Source of the DNA: Eubacteriaceae bacterium
GTDB lineage: Bacteria > Bacillota > Clostridia > Eubacteriales > Eubacteriaceae
NCBI GenBank assembly: GCA_030156895.1
Contig: JASGLP010000018.1
Location: forward strand, 1 to 51,323
Direction: 5' to 3'
DNA length: 51,323 nt
Numbering within the stretch: position 1 is the stretch's first letter; every line of letters begins with the position of its first letter. This document shows positions 39,540 through 48,808 of the stretch, in pieces. The position numbers were made by a program, and so were the translations under genes. The notes under the pieces were generated by a model. It had not been told where the DNA came from. It did not search any database and saw only the letters and a list, made by a program, of their open reading frames with translations.

Positions 39540-40782
39540 GAATGAAGACCAGTTTTTAAGAGATCTGAAAAAACTTTTGCAAATTAAAACGGTTAGTGGC
39601 GATGCCGGAGCGGTTACATCAGCGGCGCCACTTGGCGAAAATATCCTGACGGCTCTTGATTATATGTTGGCATTAGGTCAAAAGGAAGGCTTTCAAACAA
39701 AAAACTGTGACGGTTATTGCGGATACATTGAAATGGGTCAGGGTCAGGAAATGATTGCTATTTTGACCCATCTTGATACAGTTTCTGTAGGTGACGGCTG
39801 GTCGGTTCCCCCTTTTGATCTGACCATTCTAGATGACAAAGCTTATGGCCGAGGCATTCTTGATGACAAGGGACCGGCCATGGTCTCCTTATACGCTATG
39901 AAAGCCTTAAAAGATAGAAATTTAAATCGCCGTATCCGTCTGATTCTTGGTGGTGATGAGGAAAGCGGTGAGTGGCAGTGCATGGAGCGGTATAAACAAA
40001 GTGAAGAAAGTCCGCTTTATTCATTTTCACCGGATTCCGGTTTCCCAGCCATCTTTGCCGAAAAAGGAATCATGAATGTTGTCTTTTCCCGCAAGGTTGA
40101 CGAAAGAGATGGGCTTTTTACACTATCAGGCGGCAATCAGATTAATGCGGTCCCAGACTATGCGAAAGCCTGCAGCGAGGATCGCTGCTATGAAATAAAG
40201 GGCAAAGCGGCACATGCCTCCGAACCGCAAAAAGGGGTTAATGCCATCATCAAACTGGCGCAAGTCTTAACGGGACAGGGGATTAGTAATCCGATGGTTA
40301 AACTGCTTAATATGGTCAATAAGGATGGATTAAATATTGACCTTTCAGATGAAGTTTCAAAATTAACCATTGTTCCGTCAATTGTTAAGGTGGATGAAAA
40401 TGAAATGATCTTAAAATGTGATATTCGCTATCCAGTGACTATGGATTCCGGGATTGTGTTAGATAGAATTAAAACCGCAGTTAATAGTCCCGAGTGGCTC
40501 ATTGAGATGACGCATGATGTTAAACCTTTATATGTCGACAAGAATGGTTTTCTGATTAAGACATTACAGGCTGTTTATCAGGATTTAAGCGGTGATTTGA
40601 GTGAGCCTGTTGTTTCTGGCGGCGGCACCTATGCGCGAGCTTTTAAAAATGCTGTGGCCTTTGGCGGCATTTTTCCCGACGAGGAAAATACCTGTCATCA
40701 AAAGGATGAATTTTGGACGCTTGACAGTATGCGAAAAAACTATGAAATTATTATTGAGGCCTTGAGCAAACTGGCTGAGTAG
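39529..40782 (+). CDS. M20 family metallopeptidase, PepV/Sapep-like
   Basis: Zinc dipeptidase or related amidohydrolase. The 417-aa protein has THLDTVSVGDGWSVPPF (first zinc ligand His and Asp), GRGILDDKGP (bridging Asp), LGGDEESGEW (catalytic Glu and ligand Glu) and a C-terminal SGGGTYARAF. The family acts on dipeptides, N-acyl amino acids or carnosine-like substrates; specificity is unknown. The ATG at 39529 with AAGGGG upstream is chosen over the ORF's first TTG (39514). It overlaps DUF1653. Confidence 0.88.
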   Translation: MKIKNEDQFLRDLKKLLQIKTVSGDAGAVTSAAPLGENILTALDYMLALGQKEGFQTKNCDGYCGYIEMGQGQEMIAILTHLDTVSVGDGWSVPPFDLTILDDKAYGRGILDDKGPAMVSLYAMKALKDRNLNRRIRLILGGDEESGEWQCMERYKQSEESPLYSFSPDSGFPAIFAEKGIMNVVFSRKVDERDGLFTLSGGNQINAVPDYAKACSEDRCYEIKGKAAHASEPQKGVNAIIKLAQVLTGQGISNPMVKLLNMVNKDGLNIDLSDEVSKLTIVPSIVKVDENEMILKCDIRYPVTMDSGIVLDRIKTAVNSPEWLIEMTHDVKPLYVDKNGFLIKTLQAVYQDLSGDLSEPVVSGGGTYARAFKNAVAFGGIFPDEENTCHQKDEFWTLDSMRKNYEIIIEALSKLAE

Positions 40783-40837
40783 TGATTTCAGATACCCTAA
40801 GGACAAGACCAGCTATAAAAAATCATACGAAAAGCTA

Positions 40838-40889
40838 TTGTTAACCTAAAAAAAATATTGGTTGACAATAGCTTTTTTTAGGTTACAAT
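40838..40889 (+). promoter_or_regulatory. BirA-type operator overlapping the birA promoter
   Basis: TTGTTAACC (40838-40846) and GGTTGACAA (40860-40868), 13-bp spacer, match the TTGTnAACC/GGTTnACAA BirA operator pattern. The right half contains TTGACA (40862-40867), which with TACAAT (40884-40889) at 16 bp forms a near-consensus promoter. The same repeat, AAAGCTATTGT with ACAATAGCTTT, also makes a hairpin with a T tail, so it can act as a terminator. Confidence 0.75.
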
Positions 40890-40905
40890 AGTTAAGAGGT
40901 GAAAA

Positions 40906-41886
40906 ATGTCGACAAAAGAAGAAATTTTAAAAATACTTGAAAACAATCGAGAAAGTTCGCTTTCTGGACAAGCCCTGGCCAGCAGCTTGAACATCTCGCG
41001 AACTGCGGTCTGGAAAGGGATTAAAGCTTTAAAGGAAGAAGGCTATGCCATTGAATCGGTAACTGGAAAAGGTTACTGTTTAAAATCTGAATCCGATCTT
41101 TTATCAGCGGAGGGGATCGCTTTGGCTTTAAATGATCCAGACATAAATTTAATTGTTTTAAAAACTACCGGGTCAACCAATCAGGAGGCTAAAGCCCGAG
41201 TGATTGCCGGTGCGAGCCATAAAACGGTTGTTTTATCGGAGGAACAGACTGCCGGAAAAGGTCGGATGGGCAGATCTTTTTTTTCGCCCAATCAGACTGG
41301 CATCTATATGAGTCTGATTTTAAAACCGGATCTCGAGGCGGCTGATGCAGTTTTAATGACCGCTGGAGCCGCTGTTGGAGTTTGTCGTGGCATAAAAAAA
41401 GCCACCGGATTGGAGACCCAGATTAAATGGGTAAATGATGTTTACTATCAGAATAAAAAAGTTTGTGGCATTTTAACGGAAGCGGGTACTGATTTTGAAT
41501 CGGGTATGCTGTCTTACCTGATTATTGGTATCGGACTCAATGTTTTTGTGCCAGAACATGATTTTCCTGGAGAAATCAGTGGGACTGCCGCAAGTTTATT
41601 TAATAAAAAACCCGACAGTTTAACCCGTAACCGTTTGGCTGCACAAATTATCAATGAAGTATTTGAAATCTGTGACAATTTAGGGAACCGGTCATTTATA
41701 GAAGAATACCGCAAGCGCTCCCTGGTGATTGGTCATCAAATTGATGTGATTCGCCGCAATCAGGAAGGTCGTCAAGCAATAGTTCTGGATATCGATGAAA
41801 ACGGCGGATTGATTGTTCAATATAAAAATAATGAAAGAGAAATTCTCCATTCCGGGGAAATCTCTATCAGAAAGAAGGATTCATGA
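40906..41886 (+). CDS. birA: Biotin-protein ligase / biotin repressor BirA
   Basis: Attaches biotin to carrier proteins and represses biotin genes when loaded with biotinyl-AMP. The N-terminal helix-turn-helix (GQALASSLNISRTAVWKGIK) makes it the repressor type. The ligase domain has SEEQTAGKGRMGRSF (adenylate loop) and IKWVNDVYYQNKKVCGIL. 326 aa, with a C-terminal SH3-like domain. Operator just upstream implies autoregulation. Overlaps bioY by 4 bp. Confidence 0.96.
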   Translation: MSTKEEILKILENNRESSLSGQALASSLNISRTAVWKGIKALKEEGYAIESVTGKGYCLKSESDLLSAEGIALALNDPDINLIVLKTTGSTNQEAKARVIAGASHKTVVLSEEQTAGKGRMGRSFFSPNQTGIYMSLILKPDLEAADAVLMTAGAAVGVCRGIKKATGLETQIKWVNDVYYQNKKVCGILTEAGTDFESGMLSYLIIGIGLNVFVPEHDFPGEISGTAASLFNKKPDSLTRNRLAAQIINEVFEICDNLGNRSFIEEYRKRSLVIGHQIDVIRRNQEGRQAIVLDIDENGGLIVQYKNNEREILHSGEISIRKKDS

Positions 41887-42440
41887 AAAAAGCATTCGAT
41901 ATTAAAAGCTTAAGTATAAGCGCGCTCTTTACTGCCCTTATCATTGTGGGCGCTTACATAAAAGTGCCTTTGCCAGTTATTCCCTTTACCCTGCAAACCT
42001 TATTTGTCATCATGGCTGGGATGTTACTGGGATCAAGAAAGGGGCTTTTATCCGTACTGTCCTACACCTTTATTGGACTGATCGGTTTGCCGGTTTTTTC
42101 CGGCGGTGGTGGCCTGGCCTATGTTTTTAAACCTAGCTTTGGTTATATTCTGGGCTTTGCTCTGGCTGCTTTTATTGCCGGTAAAATTGTTGAGGGTCAC
42201 GACTTTAATGTTAAGACTTTAGTTGTGGCAGCAAGTGCCGGAACACTGGCGATCTATGTTGTTGGCCTGCCCTGGTATTATATTATTATGAATTATTATC
42301 TGAATACGCCATTAACGGTATCAGCCCTGATGATAAGCGGTTTTGTGGTGTTTTTACCAACAACAATCATTAAAGGTGCGCTTGCTGTTGTACTCACTAA
42401 ACGATTGATGCCAGTAATGAGGAATCAGCTGTCAAATTAA
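41883..42440 (+). CDS. bioY: Biotin transporter substrate-binding subunit BioY
   Basis: S component of an ECF biotin transporter, 185 aa with about six membrane helices. Signatures are IKVPLPVIPFTLQTLFVIMAG (N-terminal core), VLSYTFIGLIGLPVFSGGGG and GYILGFALAAFIAG. No BioM/BioN encoded beside it, so it would use shared ECF modules or work alone. Cotranscribed with birA. Its stop overlaps the converging histidine kinase stop by 4 bp, with no terminator between. Confidence 0.95.
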   Translation: MKKAFDIKSLSISALFTALIIVGAYIKVPLPVIPFTLQTLFVIMAGMLLGSRKGLLSVLSYTFIGLIGLPVFSGGGGLAYVFKPSFGYILGFALAAFIAGKIVEGHDFNVKTLVVAASAGTLAIYVVGLPWYYIIMNYYLNTPLTVSALMISGFVVFLPTTIIKGALAVVLTKRLMPVMRNQLSN

Positions 42441-43783
42441 AACTGAATGTTAATATAAGCCCCGGAACGGTTTTCAAAATGGATAAAGCCGCCGTGGGCT
42501 TTTACTATTTGGCGGACAATTATTAGGCCCAGTCCATGTTTTTCCAGGGGCACACTTGTAAAAGGGGTATTTAACTGCTTAAGGGTGTTGTCATCAAATC
42601 CTTTGCCATTATCACTGAGGGTAAAAAGGCCATTATCATCGTTGATTATAAAGCAAATTTCAATAAGACAGCCATCAGGATTATGAAAAGCTGCATTTTG
42701 AAGAAGATTTAAAATCATTCGTTTTAAAAGTTGTCGGTCACCAGAAAGAGAAAAGGATTCACTTTCAGCATCAATTTTTAATGATACGTCATACCGATCA
42801 GGAAGTCCCTGATTAATAAATTCAGCGGCAACTTCTCGAAGAAGTGGTGAAAAATAAACTTTTTCGTAATGAATGGGCTGCATCTCATATTCAAGTTTTG
42901 AAGCAAGGTTTAGATTTTCAATCAGATTTTTAATCTCAAGTGTTTTTTGGCAGATAATACGAGCTTGTTCGCTTTGGTAAGTATCCAGGTTATTTTCGAG
43001 ATCACTTGCATAACCGAGAATCATTGACAAGGGTGTGCGAATATCATGAGAAATGCCGGCTATCCATTGCGTTCGTGTTAAATCTCTTTTTTTGAGGCGC
43101 TGATCCTGCTCATTAAGAATTTGAGAAGTCTGATTCAGGTTTTTAGATAATTCAGCTGTGATGCCCCGTGTCGATAGTTCAATGACTTTCCCGGATGAGA
43201 GATCGGCTATCCCTCTCGAAAGGGGATTTAATTTGCGGTAAAGCCAGATTCCAAGTAAAATGGCCAGACAGAAGGCAGTAATTAAGTTAAGAATTAAGGC
43301 ATAGAGAATATTTTCGGGAATGTGACCGATAATGACTTCCGGCATTCCGAGATTGTAACGCCAGTAACTGCCAGGCTGATTACCGAAAACCAGAAGACCC
43401 TGAGGATTCTGCCAGACCCAGACGGGATAGTCATTTAGATACCAGCGGGAAAAGGATGCAACATCATTAAGTGTATAAGTATCAGGCAGCTCTTCCGGTT
43501 TGTTCATCTCCCAGACAACCGTTCCAGAGGGATCGATCAGAAAGGCAAAAGAAAAAAGTTGATGTACAAGCGCTTCAGATTCAGTATCAAGGATAAAACC
43601 ATGGTCGGAAAGGGTAAGACCATTACTTATCTCATGCAGCTGACCATTTGATGGCGAAAGATCTTGAGGTTGATGTATCAGCCACTGGATGAAAAAGAAA
43701 ATATTGAGACAAAGCAGTGCAAAAGCGATGGTGGCAGTCAGTAAAATTGAACGAATAATAATTTTTTGTAAAGATTTCATCAT
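42437..43783 (-). CDS. Sensor histidine kinase, probable partner of adjacent regulator
   Basis: Membrane sensor kinase of 448 aa. Two transmembrane helices (about 12-34 and 163-185) flank an extracellular domain of about 125 residues. A linker with no clear HAMP follows, then HisKA with phospho-acceptor AGISHDIRTPLS and the HATPase N box NLLQNAAFHN, G1 DNGKGF and G2 HGLGLIIV. The ATG overlaps the regulator's stop (ATGA), so they are co-translated. The neighbouring divergent ABC transporter suggests a peptide-antibiotic sensing role. Confidence 0.9.
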   Translation of the reverse strand: MMKSLQKIIIRSILLTATIAFALLCLNIFFFIQWLIHQPQDLSPSNGQLHEISNGLTLSDHGFILDTESEALVHQLFSFAFLIDPSGTVVWEMNKPEELPDTYTLNDVASFSRWYLNDYPVWVWQNPQGLLVFGNQPGSYWRYNLGMPEVIIGHIPENILYALILNLITAFCLAILLGIWLYRKLNPLSRGIADLSSGKVIELSTRGITAELSKNLNQTSQILNEQDQRLKKRDLTRTQWIAGISHDIRTPLSMILGYASDLENNLDTYQSEQARIICQKTLEIKNLIENLNLASKLEYEMQPIHYEKVYFSPLLREVAAEFINQGLPDRYDVSLKIDAESESFSLSGDRQLLKRMILNLLQNAAFHNPDGCLIEICFIINDDNGLFTLSDNGKGFDDNTLKQLNTPFTSVPLEKHGLGLIIVRQIVKAHGGFIHFENRSGAYINIQF

Positions 43784-44480
43784 GAGTCCTTTGCCAGTTT
43801 ATAGCCCATTCCCCTGACAGTCAAAAGATACTGAGGGTGTGATGGGTCTTTTTCTATTTTTTCGCGCAGGCGGCGAATATGTACCATCAGCGTGTTTTCA
43901 TATCCGTAATATCCGTCTTCCCAAGCGGCCTGGCAAATACTGTCGGCAGTTACAATATTTCCCCGATTTTCCGAGAGTTTTTTTAAAATGGCGAATTCTT
44001 TGGCCGTTAGGCTTTTCTCCGTTTTGCCAGAATGAATGAGACCACTGGAAAAATCAATCAGAATATCGCCCAGAAGCAGTGAGTCTCTTTCTAAAGCCGG
44101 TTGATTGCTACCGTAAACCCGCTTAAGAATGTTGTTAATTCTTAAAATAAGTTCTCTGGGAAGAAAAGGTTTAGTCAGATAATCATCCGCTCCAAGTCCA
44201 AGGCCAAGAAGCCGATCATCATCGGCATCACAGGCCGAGAGAATCAGAACTGGCACATCAGAATGCTGTCTAAACTCGCGGATCAGGCTAAATCCGTCAC
44301 CATCGGGAAGCATGATATCTAAAATGATGGCATCTGGTTTTGGCTTTTAAAGTGTTTGATCGCTTCTTGGCAGGTTTTAGCCGTCATTATTTGTGAATAA
44401 CCGTTTTGTCCTAATATTTGTTTAATCATTTTCAAAAGCTCAATTGAGTCTTCCACACAGAGTAGTTTAAAAGTATTCAT
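43780..44480 (-). pseudogene. OmpR-family response regulator with an internal frameshift
   Basis: Starting at ATG 44480 (GGAGG 7 bases before), the frame reads MNTFKLLCVEDSIELLKMI and on to HFKSQ, then hits a stop within about 20 bases. The next frame, in step from around 44340, continues with PDAIILDIMLPDGDGFSLI and a complete C-terminal receiver and winged-helix domain ending in LLTVRGMGYKLAKDS. One missing base in the A-run (T-run 44338-44341 on the plus strand) restores a single 233-aa protein. Either a real mutation, a sequencing error, or unusual frameshifting. Receiver Asp and Lys (ADDYLTKPF) are intact. Confidence 0.8.
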
Positions 44481-44619
44481 ATTCATCCTCCGTGTCCATT
44501 ATAACGATTTTATCGGACAAATGGACAGACGACGATAAAATTAAGGTAAAAGTAAGGATAGCGTAAATGATTCGTCAGGTTGAGTTGTTATGATGGGGAT
44601 AATAAAAAAAGGAGTGATT

Positions 44620-45528
44620 ATGATGATTAAAACAAAAGATCTGACGAAAGTGTACTATAAAAAAACCTGTGTGAATCATTTAAACATGGATGTGGAAAAG
44701 GGAATGATTTACGGATTTCTCGGACCTAACGGGGCTGGAAAATCGACCAGTCTTAAAATGATTTTAGGACTGGCAAAGCCGACGGAGGGCCAGGTCTTTT
44801 TATTTGGGGAAGAAATAACGCATCAAAACCGTCTGGAAAAGCTTAAGGACATCGGTGCCTTGATTGAGTCTCCAAGTTACTATGGCCATTTGAGCGGTAG
44901 AGAAAATTTGGAGATCATTCAGATGTTAAAAGAGTGTGATCCTCAAGAGGTTGATCGTGTTCTTGAAATCGTGCGTTTGGAAAAAGAGCAGGACAAAAAA
45001 GTCAGCCAGTATTCATTGGGAATGAAGCAGCGTTTAGGGTTGGCGGGAGCGCTAATAGGGAATCCCAAACTATTGATTCTTGATGAACCCACAAACGGGC
45101 TGGATCCGGCGGGAATTCAGGAAATGCGGGAATTGATTAAATTTCTGGCGCGGGAATTTAAGATGACGATTCTTGTTTCCAGTCATCTTCTAAGTGAAAT
45201 TGATCAATTGGCTACCCATTTGGGCATCATTCAGAATGGTGAAATGATTTATCAGGATTCTTTAAGAAATCTGCATCGTTACAGTCAGCAACGTTTGGCA
45301 TTAAAAACGATAGACCTTCCTAAAACAATTCAAATTCTCGAAAAAAACAATATTCCTTTTGAGCAGGAAAGGGATGCTGTTTTAATGCAAAGATTGACAG
45401 ATGAAGCGATTGGCCAATTAAGCTGTATGTTGGGGAAGATGAATATTGGCATTACCCGAATTGAAGAGCGACAGAAAAGTCTGGAAGAAATTTTTCTGGA
45501 ATTGACGGGAAAGGTGGTCAGTTTATGA
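44620..45528 (+). CDS. ABC transporter ATPase, lantibiotic immunity (LanF) type
   Basis: About 302 aa. Walker A GPNGAGKSTSLKM, Q-loop, signature YSLGMKQRLGLAGALIG and Walker B LLILDEPTNGLDP are all intact. A ~90-residue C-terminal extension is typical of the BcrA/LanF group. AAGGAG precedes the ATG at 44620, so the upstream ATG at 44590 is not used. The stop overlaps permease 1 by 4 bp. It is divergent from a two-component system, a classic antimicrobial-peptide detoxification layout. Confidence 0.9.
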   Translation: MMIKTKDLTKVYYKKTCVNHLNMDVEKGMIYGFLGPNGAGKSTSLKMILGLAKPTEGQVFLFGEEITHQNRLEKLKDIGALIESPSYYGHLSGRENLEIIQMLKECDPQEVDRVLEIVRLEKEQDKKVSQYSLGMKQRLGLAGALIGNPKLLILDEPTNGLDPAGIQEMRELIKFLAREFKMTILVSSHLLSEIDQLATHLGIIQNGEMIYQDSLRNLHRYSQQRLALKTIDLPKTIQILEKNNIPFEQERDAVLMQRLTDEAIGQLSCMLGKMNIGITRIEERQKSLEEIFLELTGKVVSL

Positions 45529-46274
45529 AAAGCATACGCATCGAGTGGCGAAAAATCAAAAGAAAGCATTTTGCTTTGGTGGTATTGGGGACTTTGCTGC
45601 TACTTTTATTCTGGCAGCTCTGGTCAACTTCCAGAATGGATGAAACAGACCTCATTCAGGGATGGATGGGACTTTTGTATCAAATGCCTTTGCTAAACTG
45701 TATTGTCTTGCCGATCATGACAGGGGTTTTAGCTTCCAGAATTTCTGATATTGAACATAAGGGAAATACTTTTAGCATGCTGCGTCTGCTGATTCAAAAC
45801 CGGTCAATTTATTTTGCCAAAATATATTTGGGTGTTTTTTTTGTTGGAATTACGACCTTGGGAGAGGTCATGATGATGCTGATGCTTGGCTTTTTGAGAG
45901 GCTTTATAACTAGTCCGCCATGGGGATTTTTGATTTATTTTTTTGGTTATACCTTGCTTGTCAGCATTGCTCTCTATCTTTTTCAGCTGCTCTTATCGCT
46001 GATTTTTAAAAATCAGCTAATCCCAATTGGAATCAGTATTATGGGAAGTTTTATCGGCTTATTTTCATTATATATGCCGGGGCGTATTCAGGAATTTTTT
46101 GTATGGGGATACTATGGTGTACTCTCTAATGTGCGAATGAATTGGGATGCGGTCAGCCGGATAATAGACTATTACTGGACGCCATTAAACTGGGGTGGCA
46201 TTGTGGTTATTGTCGCTTTTTCCATTGTGATTACGGCACTTGGCTATAGACTGTTTATAAGAAAGGAATATTAA
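45525..46274 (+). CDS. ABC transporter permease, LanE/MutE-like
   Basis: 249-aa membrane protein with six hydrophobic segments, starting with the basic stretch KSIRIEWRKIKRKHF common to lantibiotic-immunity permeases. Contains an Asp/Glu-flanked MTGVLASRISDIEHKGNTFS motif that marks this ABC-2 type group. Followed 1 bp later by a second permease, giving the LanFEG pattern. Confidence 0.8.
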   Translation: MKSIRIEWRKIKRKHFALVVLGTLLLLLFWQLWSTSRMDETDLIQGWMGLLYQMPLLNCIVLPIMTGVLASRISDIEHKGNTFSMLRLLIQNRSIYFAKIYLGVFFVGITTLGEVMMMLMLGFLRGFITSPPWGFLIYFFGYTLLVSIALYLFQLLLSLIFKNQLIPIGISIMGSFIGLFSLYMPGRIQEFFVWGYYGVLSNVRMNWDAVSRIIDYYWTPLNWGGIVVIVAFSIVITALGYRLFIRKEY

Positions 46275-46275
46275 A

Positions 46276-47007
46276 ATGCAGATACAAATAAAAACTGAGT
46301 GGATAAAAATAAAGAAGAGTCCAATTTGGCTGATCTTTTTTCTGATTCCGCTGATACCGGCTGTGATGGGAACATTTAATTACCTGCAGAATCTGGAAAT
46401 ATTGACAGATGGATGGTATAGTCTCTGGTCCCAACATACTATTTTTATGGGTTATTTTTTTCTACCGCCAATGATTGGGGCTTATAGTGCTTATTTATGG
46501 CGGCTTGAACACTTTAATCATAACTGGAATCGAATATTCACAATGCCTCAGCCGCCACTTCATCTATATTTAGCAAAACTCTTTATCGTGTCGTTAATGG
46601 TTTTCCTGACGCAGTGCTGGGTTGGGCTACTATTTTTTATATCGGGAAAACTAATTGGCATCATACAGCCTTTTCCGGCAGAAATGCTTGTTTGGTTATT
46701 GATGGCGACATTAGGTGGGATTGTCATTGCCTCCATTCAATTATGTTTATCAATGGTGATTCGAAGTTTTTCCATTCCCATCGGAATCGCTTTGATGGGC
46801 GGTGTTTTCAGTTTGGCTTTTTTGGCTCGCGGTTGGGGACTAATTTTTCCTTATGCTTTATTAGCGATGGGGATGAACGGCAATACACCGCAGAGTCTCG
46901 ATTATGGCAATATATTTTTCTTTCTGATCAGTTGCTGTTTTTTTGAATGCATTAGTTTTATTTTTGCATGGCAGTGGTTGAAACGAATTGATGTACAAGC
47001 AGAGTAG
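46276..47007 (+). CDS. ABC transporter permease, LanG/MutG-like
   Basis: 243-aa membrane protein with six hydrophobic segments and a start (IQIKTEWIKIKKSPIW) parallel to that of the preceding permease. Contains AYLWRLEHFNHNWNRIFTMP, matching the family's conserved loop. Paired with permease 1 it would make a heterodimeric exporter. A strong terminator follows. Confidence 0.8.
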   Translation: MQIQIKTEWIKIKKSPIWLIFFLIPLIPAVMGTFNYLQNLEILTDGWYSLWSQHTIFMGYFFLPPMIGAYSAYLWRLEHFNHNWNRIFTMPQPPLHLYLAKLFIVSLMVFLTQCWVGLLFFISGKLIGIIQPFPAEMLVWLLMATLGGIVIASIQLCLSMVIRSFSIPIGIALMGGVFSLAFLARGWGLIFPYALLAMGMNGNTPQSLDYGNIFFFLISCCFFECISFIFAWQWLKRIDVQAE

Positions 47008-47013
47008 TCATAA

Positions 47014-47048
47014 TGAACCGACAAGATGTGATCTTGCGGTTCATTTTT
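47014..47048 (+). terminator. Terminator after the ABC transporter
   Basis: TGAACCG-a-CAAGAT-gtg-ATCTTG-CGGTTCA (47014-47043): a 13-bp stem with a single bulged A, followed by five T residues. Confidence 0.92.
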
Positions 47049-47335
47049 CATTCAGGATGTTTATTCTTTTAGATAGCATATTTTTAAATAATGAATTGTA
47101 ACTGAGAAAGAGGATTAGGCGTTCTAAAAAATTTAGTATCGAGATCGATTTTGATTCTAAAATAAATAGAAGACGCTTGTTTGCCTTAAATAAATTTACA
47201 TTTAGTGTTTCTTCGGTTAGAATAAACAGGGTCTATAAAATTTAATGCAAATGGAAGGAAAAACACTTATAATTAAAAGGATTTTCAAAAAAGACGGCAT
47301 TAAAAAACAGGCGTTCAATAAACAAGGAGTCATAT
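47049..47335 (+). promoter_or_regulatory. Intergenic region with promoter for the next gene
   Basis: A long AT-rich gap with no gene recognised. A promoter candidate is TTTACA (47196-47201), 17 bp, TAGAAT (47219-47224), about 110 bp before the start at 47336. AAGGAG precedes that ATG. Confidence 0.5.
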
Positions 47336-48808
47336 ATGGATGGATCTAGAAAATTTATAATCGTTTCAACAGGGGTTTCAATTCTTTTAATTATACTGGT
47401 AAGTGTAACCCTGGCCTATGCGGGTAGAGATAATACCCTCATGGCAGATAAAAGTTTAAATCTGACAATAAACGGATTTTTAGTGGAACTGCCGCTATCA
47501 GAAAATGGGGCAACTTATGATGCTGTTTCATTAAGTAGTGTTTCAGAAAATAAATTTTTGCTGAATAATGAAGTGGGCGCAACGGTTTCGATTGATGACA
47601 AAAAAGTTGGTGCCGGGGATACCATTAATTTGCAGTTGTCGTCGCTGTCGGCAGAAAATCTGATCACAATTAAAGTGGAAAATGAAAAAGAACAGCGTAT
47701 TATTTATTTAAGAACGCTTTCAAGTCAGTTACCGGCAGTTACTGCGGCAGGAGAAAGTGTTTATAGCAGCAATTATTGCGCGACTCTGGCAAACGGAGCG
47801 ACGGGGCTTTATGATCTTAATGAAAGTGGTCAAATCGTCTATTATATTGCTTCGTCTGAAGCGTCACCTGAGAATGCCACTTATTCTGATTTTAAAAAGC
47901 AGATACTAGAGGATGGTAAAATTCGTTACTCATATCAGAAAACCAGTAAAGAAACCGGTTTAAGCGAACGTATCGTGCTCGATGAAAATCATCAATATTT
48001 AAAAACGATTGTTTTAACCGAAAGCGAAGAAGCGCGCGATTCAGAAGCCTTAACAAGCGATTGCTTCATTCTGATTAATGATAATCACTGGATTGTTGCC
48101 ACTAAACAATTACAATTGGTTCATAATATCCCTGATGGCCTCAATGCGTCTGCTCAGGGAACAAAGATCCAGCGGGTGCTGATTCAGGAAGTCAAAGACG
48201 ATCAAATTCTTTGGGAGTTTACCTCCGATACATATCCTGAGCTATATGGTCTGGCTGGTAGTATTTACGGCAATGACACAGCTTCAGGGATTGACTATAC
48301 CGGACTGAATCAGATGATTTTAGATCCCGAGGATGGAAATCTGATACTATCTTTTGCACAGATGGGTACGCTGTTAAAACTGGATCGGGAGACCGGTGAG
48401 ATTCTTTGGAAATTATCGGGATCCGGGGACGAATTTGCTTTGTCGGCGGAACAAAAATTTAATCAGATCGCATCAATTCAGGCTGATAATGCAGGCAATC
48501 TGATTATTACGGATCAGGGACAAAGCGGCAGCCGGATTGTGGTTGTTTCACTTGATGAACAAAATAAAACAGTTAAGGCTTATAACAGCATTGATCTAAG
48601 TAAGAGTGTCACAGGAAAAGTTGTCGGCGCGACTAAGGTAGGCGATACGCTGGCGATTTTTGGACTGACGGCAGAACAAGATAATGGTGGTTCAATTACT
48701 GAATTTGATTTTGATTCAAATAAAATTTTGTTGCAGATGAAGCTGCCTGCAGGCTATGCTTTCGCGGATGTATCAAAAATTGAGAGCAATCAGTCAGCGA
48801 CAGAATAG
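47336..48808 (+). CDS. Arylsulfotransferase-like protein lacking the catalytic histidines
   Basis: A 490-aa membrane-anchored or exported protein. Residues 7-29 form an uncleaved signal/anchor. An N-terminal beta domain (about 40-130) leads into RIIYLRTLSSQLP and then a beta-propeller like ASST enzymes: YDLNESGQIVYYI, KIRYSYQKT, ILDPEDGNLILSFAQMG, LLKLDRETGEILWKLSG. Family enzymes carry a His at three sites (in HD, HINS and HQHDA-like motifs, from memory). Here these read SDCF, GLNQM and NQIAS, so sulfotransfer is doubtful. It may be a binding or structural relative. Confidence 0.65.
   Translation: MDGSRKFIIVSTGVSILLIILVSVTLAYAGRDNTLMADKSLNLTINGFLVELPLSENGATYDAVSLSSVSENKFLLNNEVGATVSIDDKKVGAGDTINLQLSSLSAENLITIKVENEKEQRIIYLRTLSSQLPAVTAAGESVYSSNYCATLANGATGLYDLNESGQIVYYIASSEASPENATYSDFKKQILEDGKIRYSYQKTSKETGLSERIVLDENHQYLKTIVLTESEEARDSEALTSDCFILINDNHWIVATKQLQLVHNIPDGLNASAQGTKIQRVLIQEVKDDQILWEFTSDTYPELYGLAGSIYGNDTASGIDYTGLNQMILDPEDGNLILSFAQMGTLLKLDRETGEILWKLSGSGDEFALSAEQKFNQIASIQADNAGNLIITDQGQSGSRIVVVSLDEQNKTVKAYNSIDLSKSVTGKVVGATKVGDTLAIFGLTAEQDNGGSITEFDFDSNKILLQMKLPAGYAFADVSKIESNQSATE

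Noticed and set aside
44325-44360. Programmed -1 frameshift in the response regulator
   Set aside because: TTTAAAA is present but in the wrong phase, and no canonical X-XXY-YYZ heptamer lies at the join; a single-base loss is simpler.
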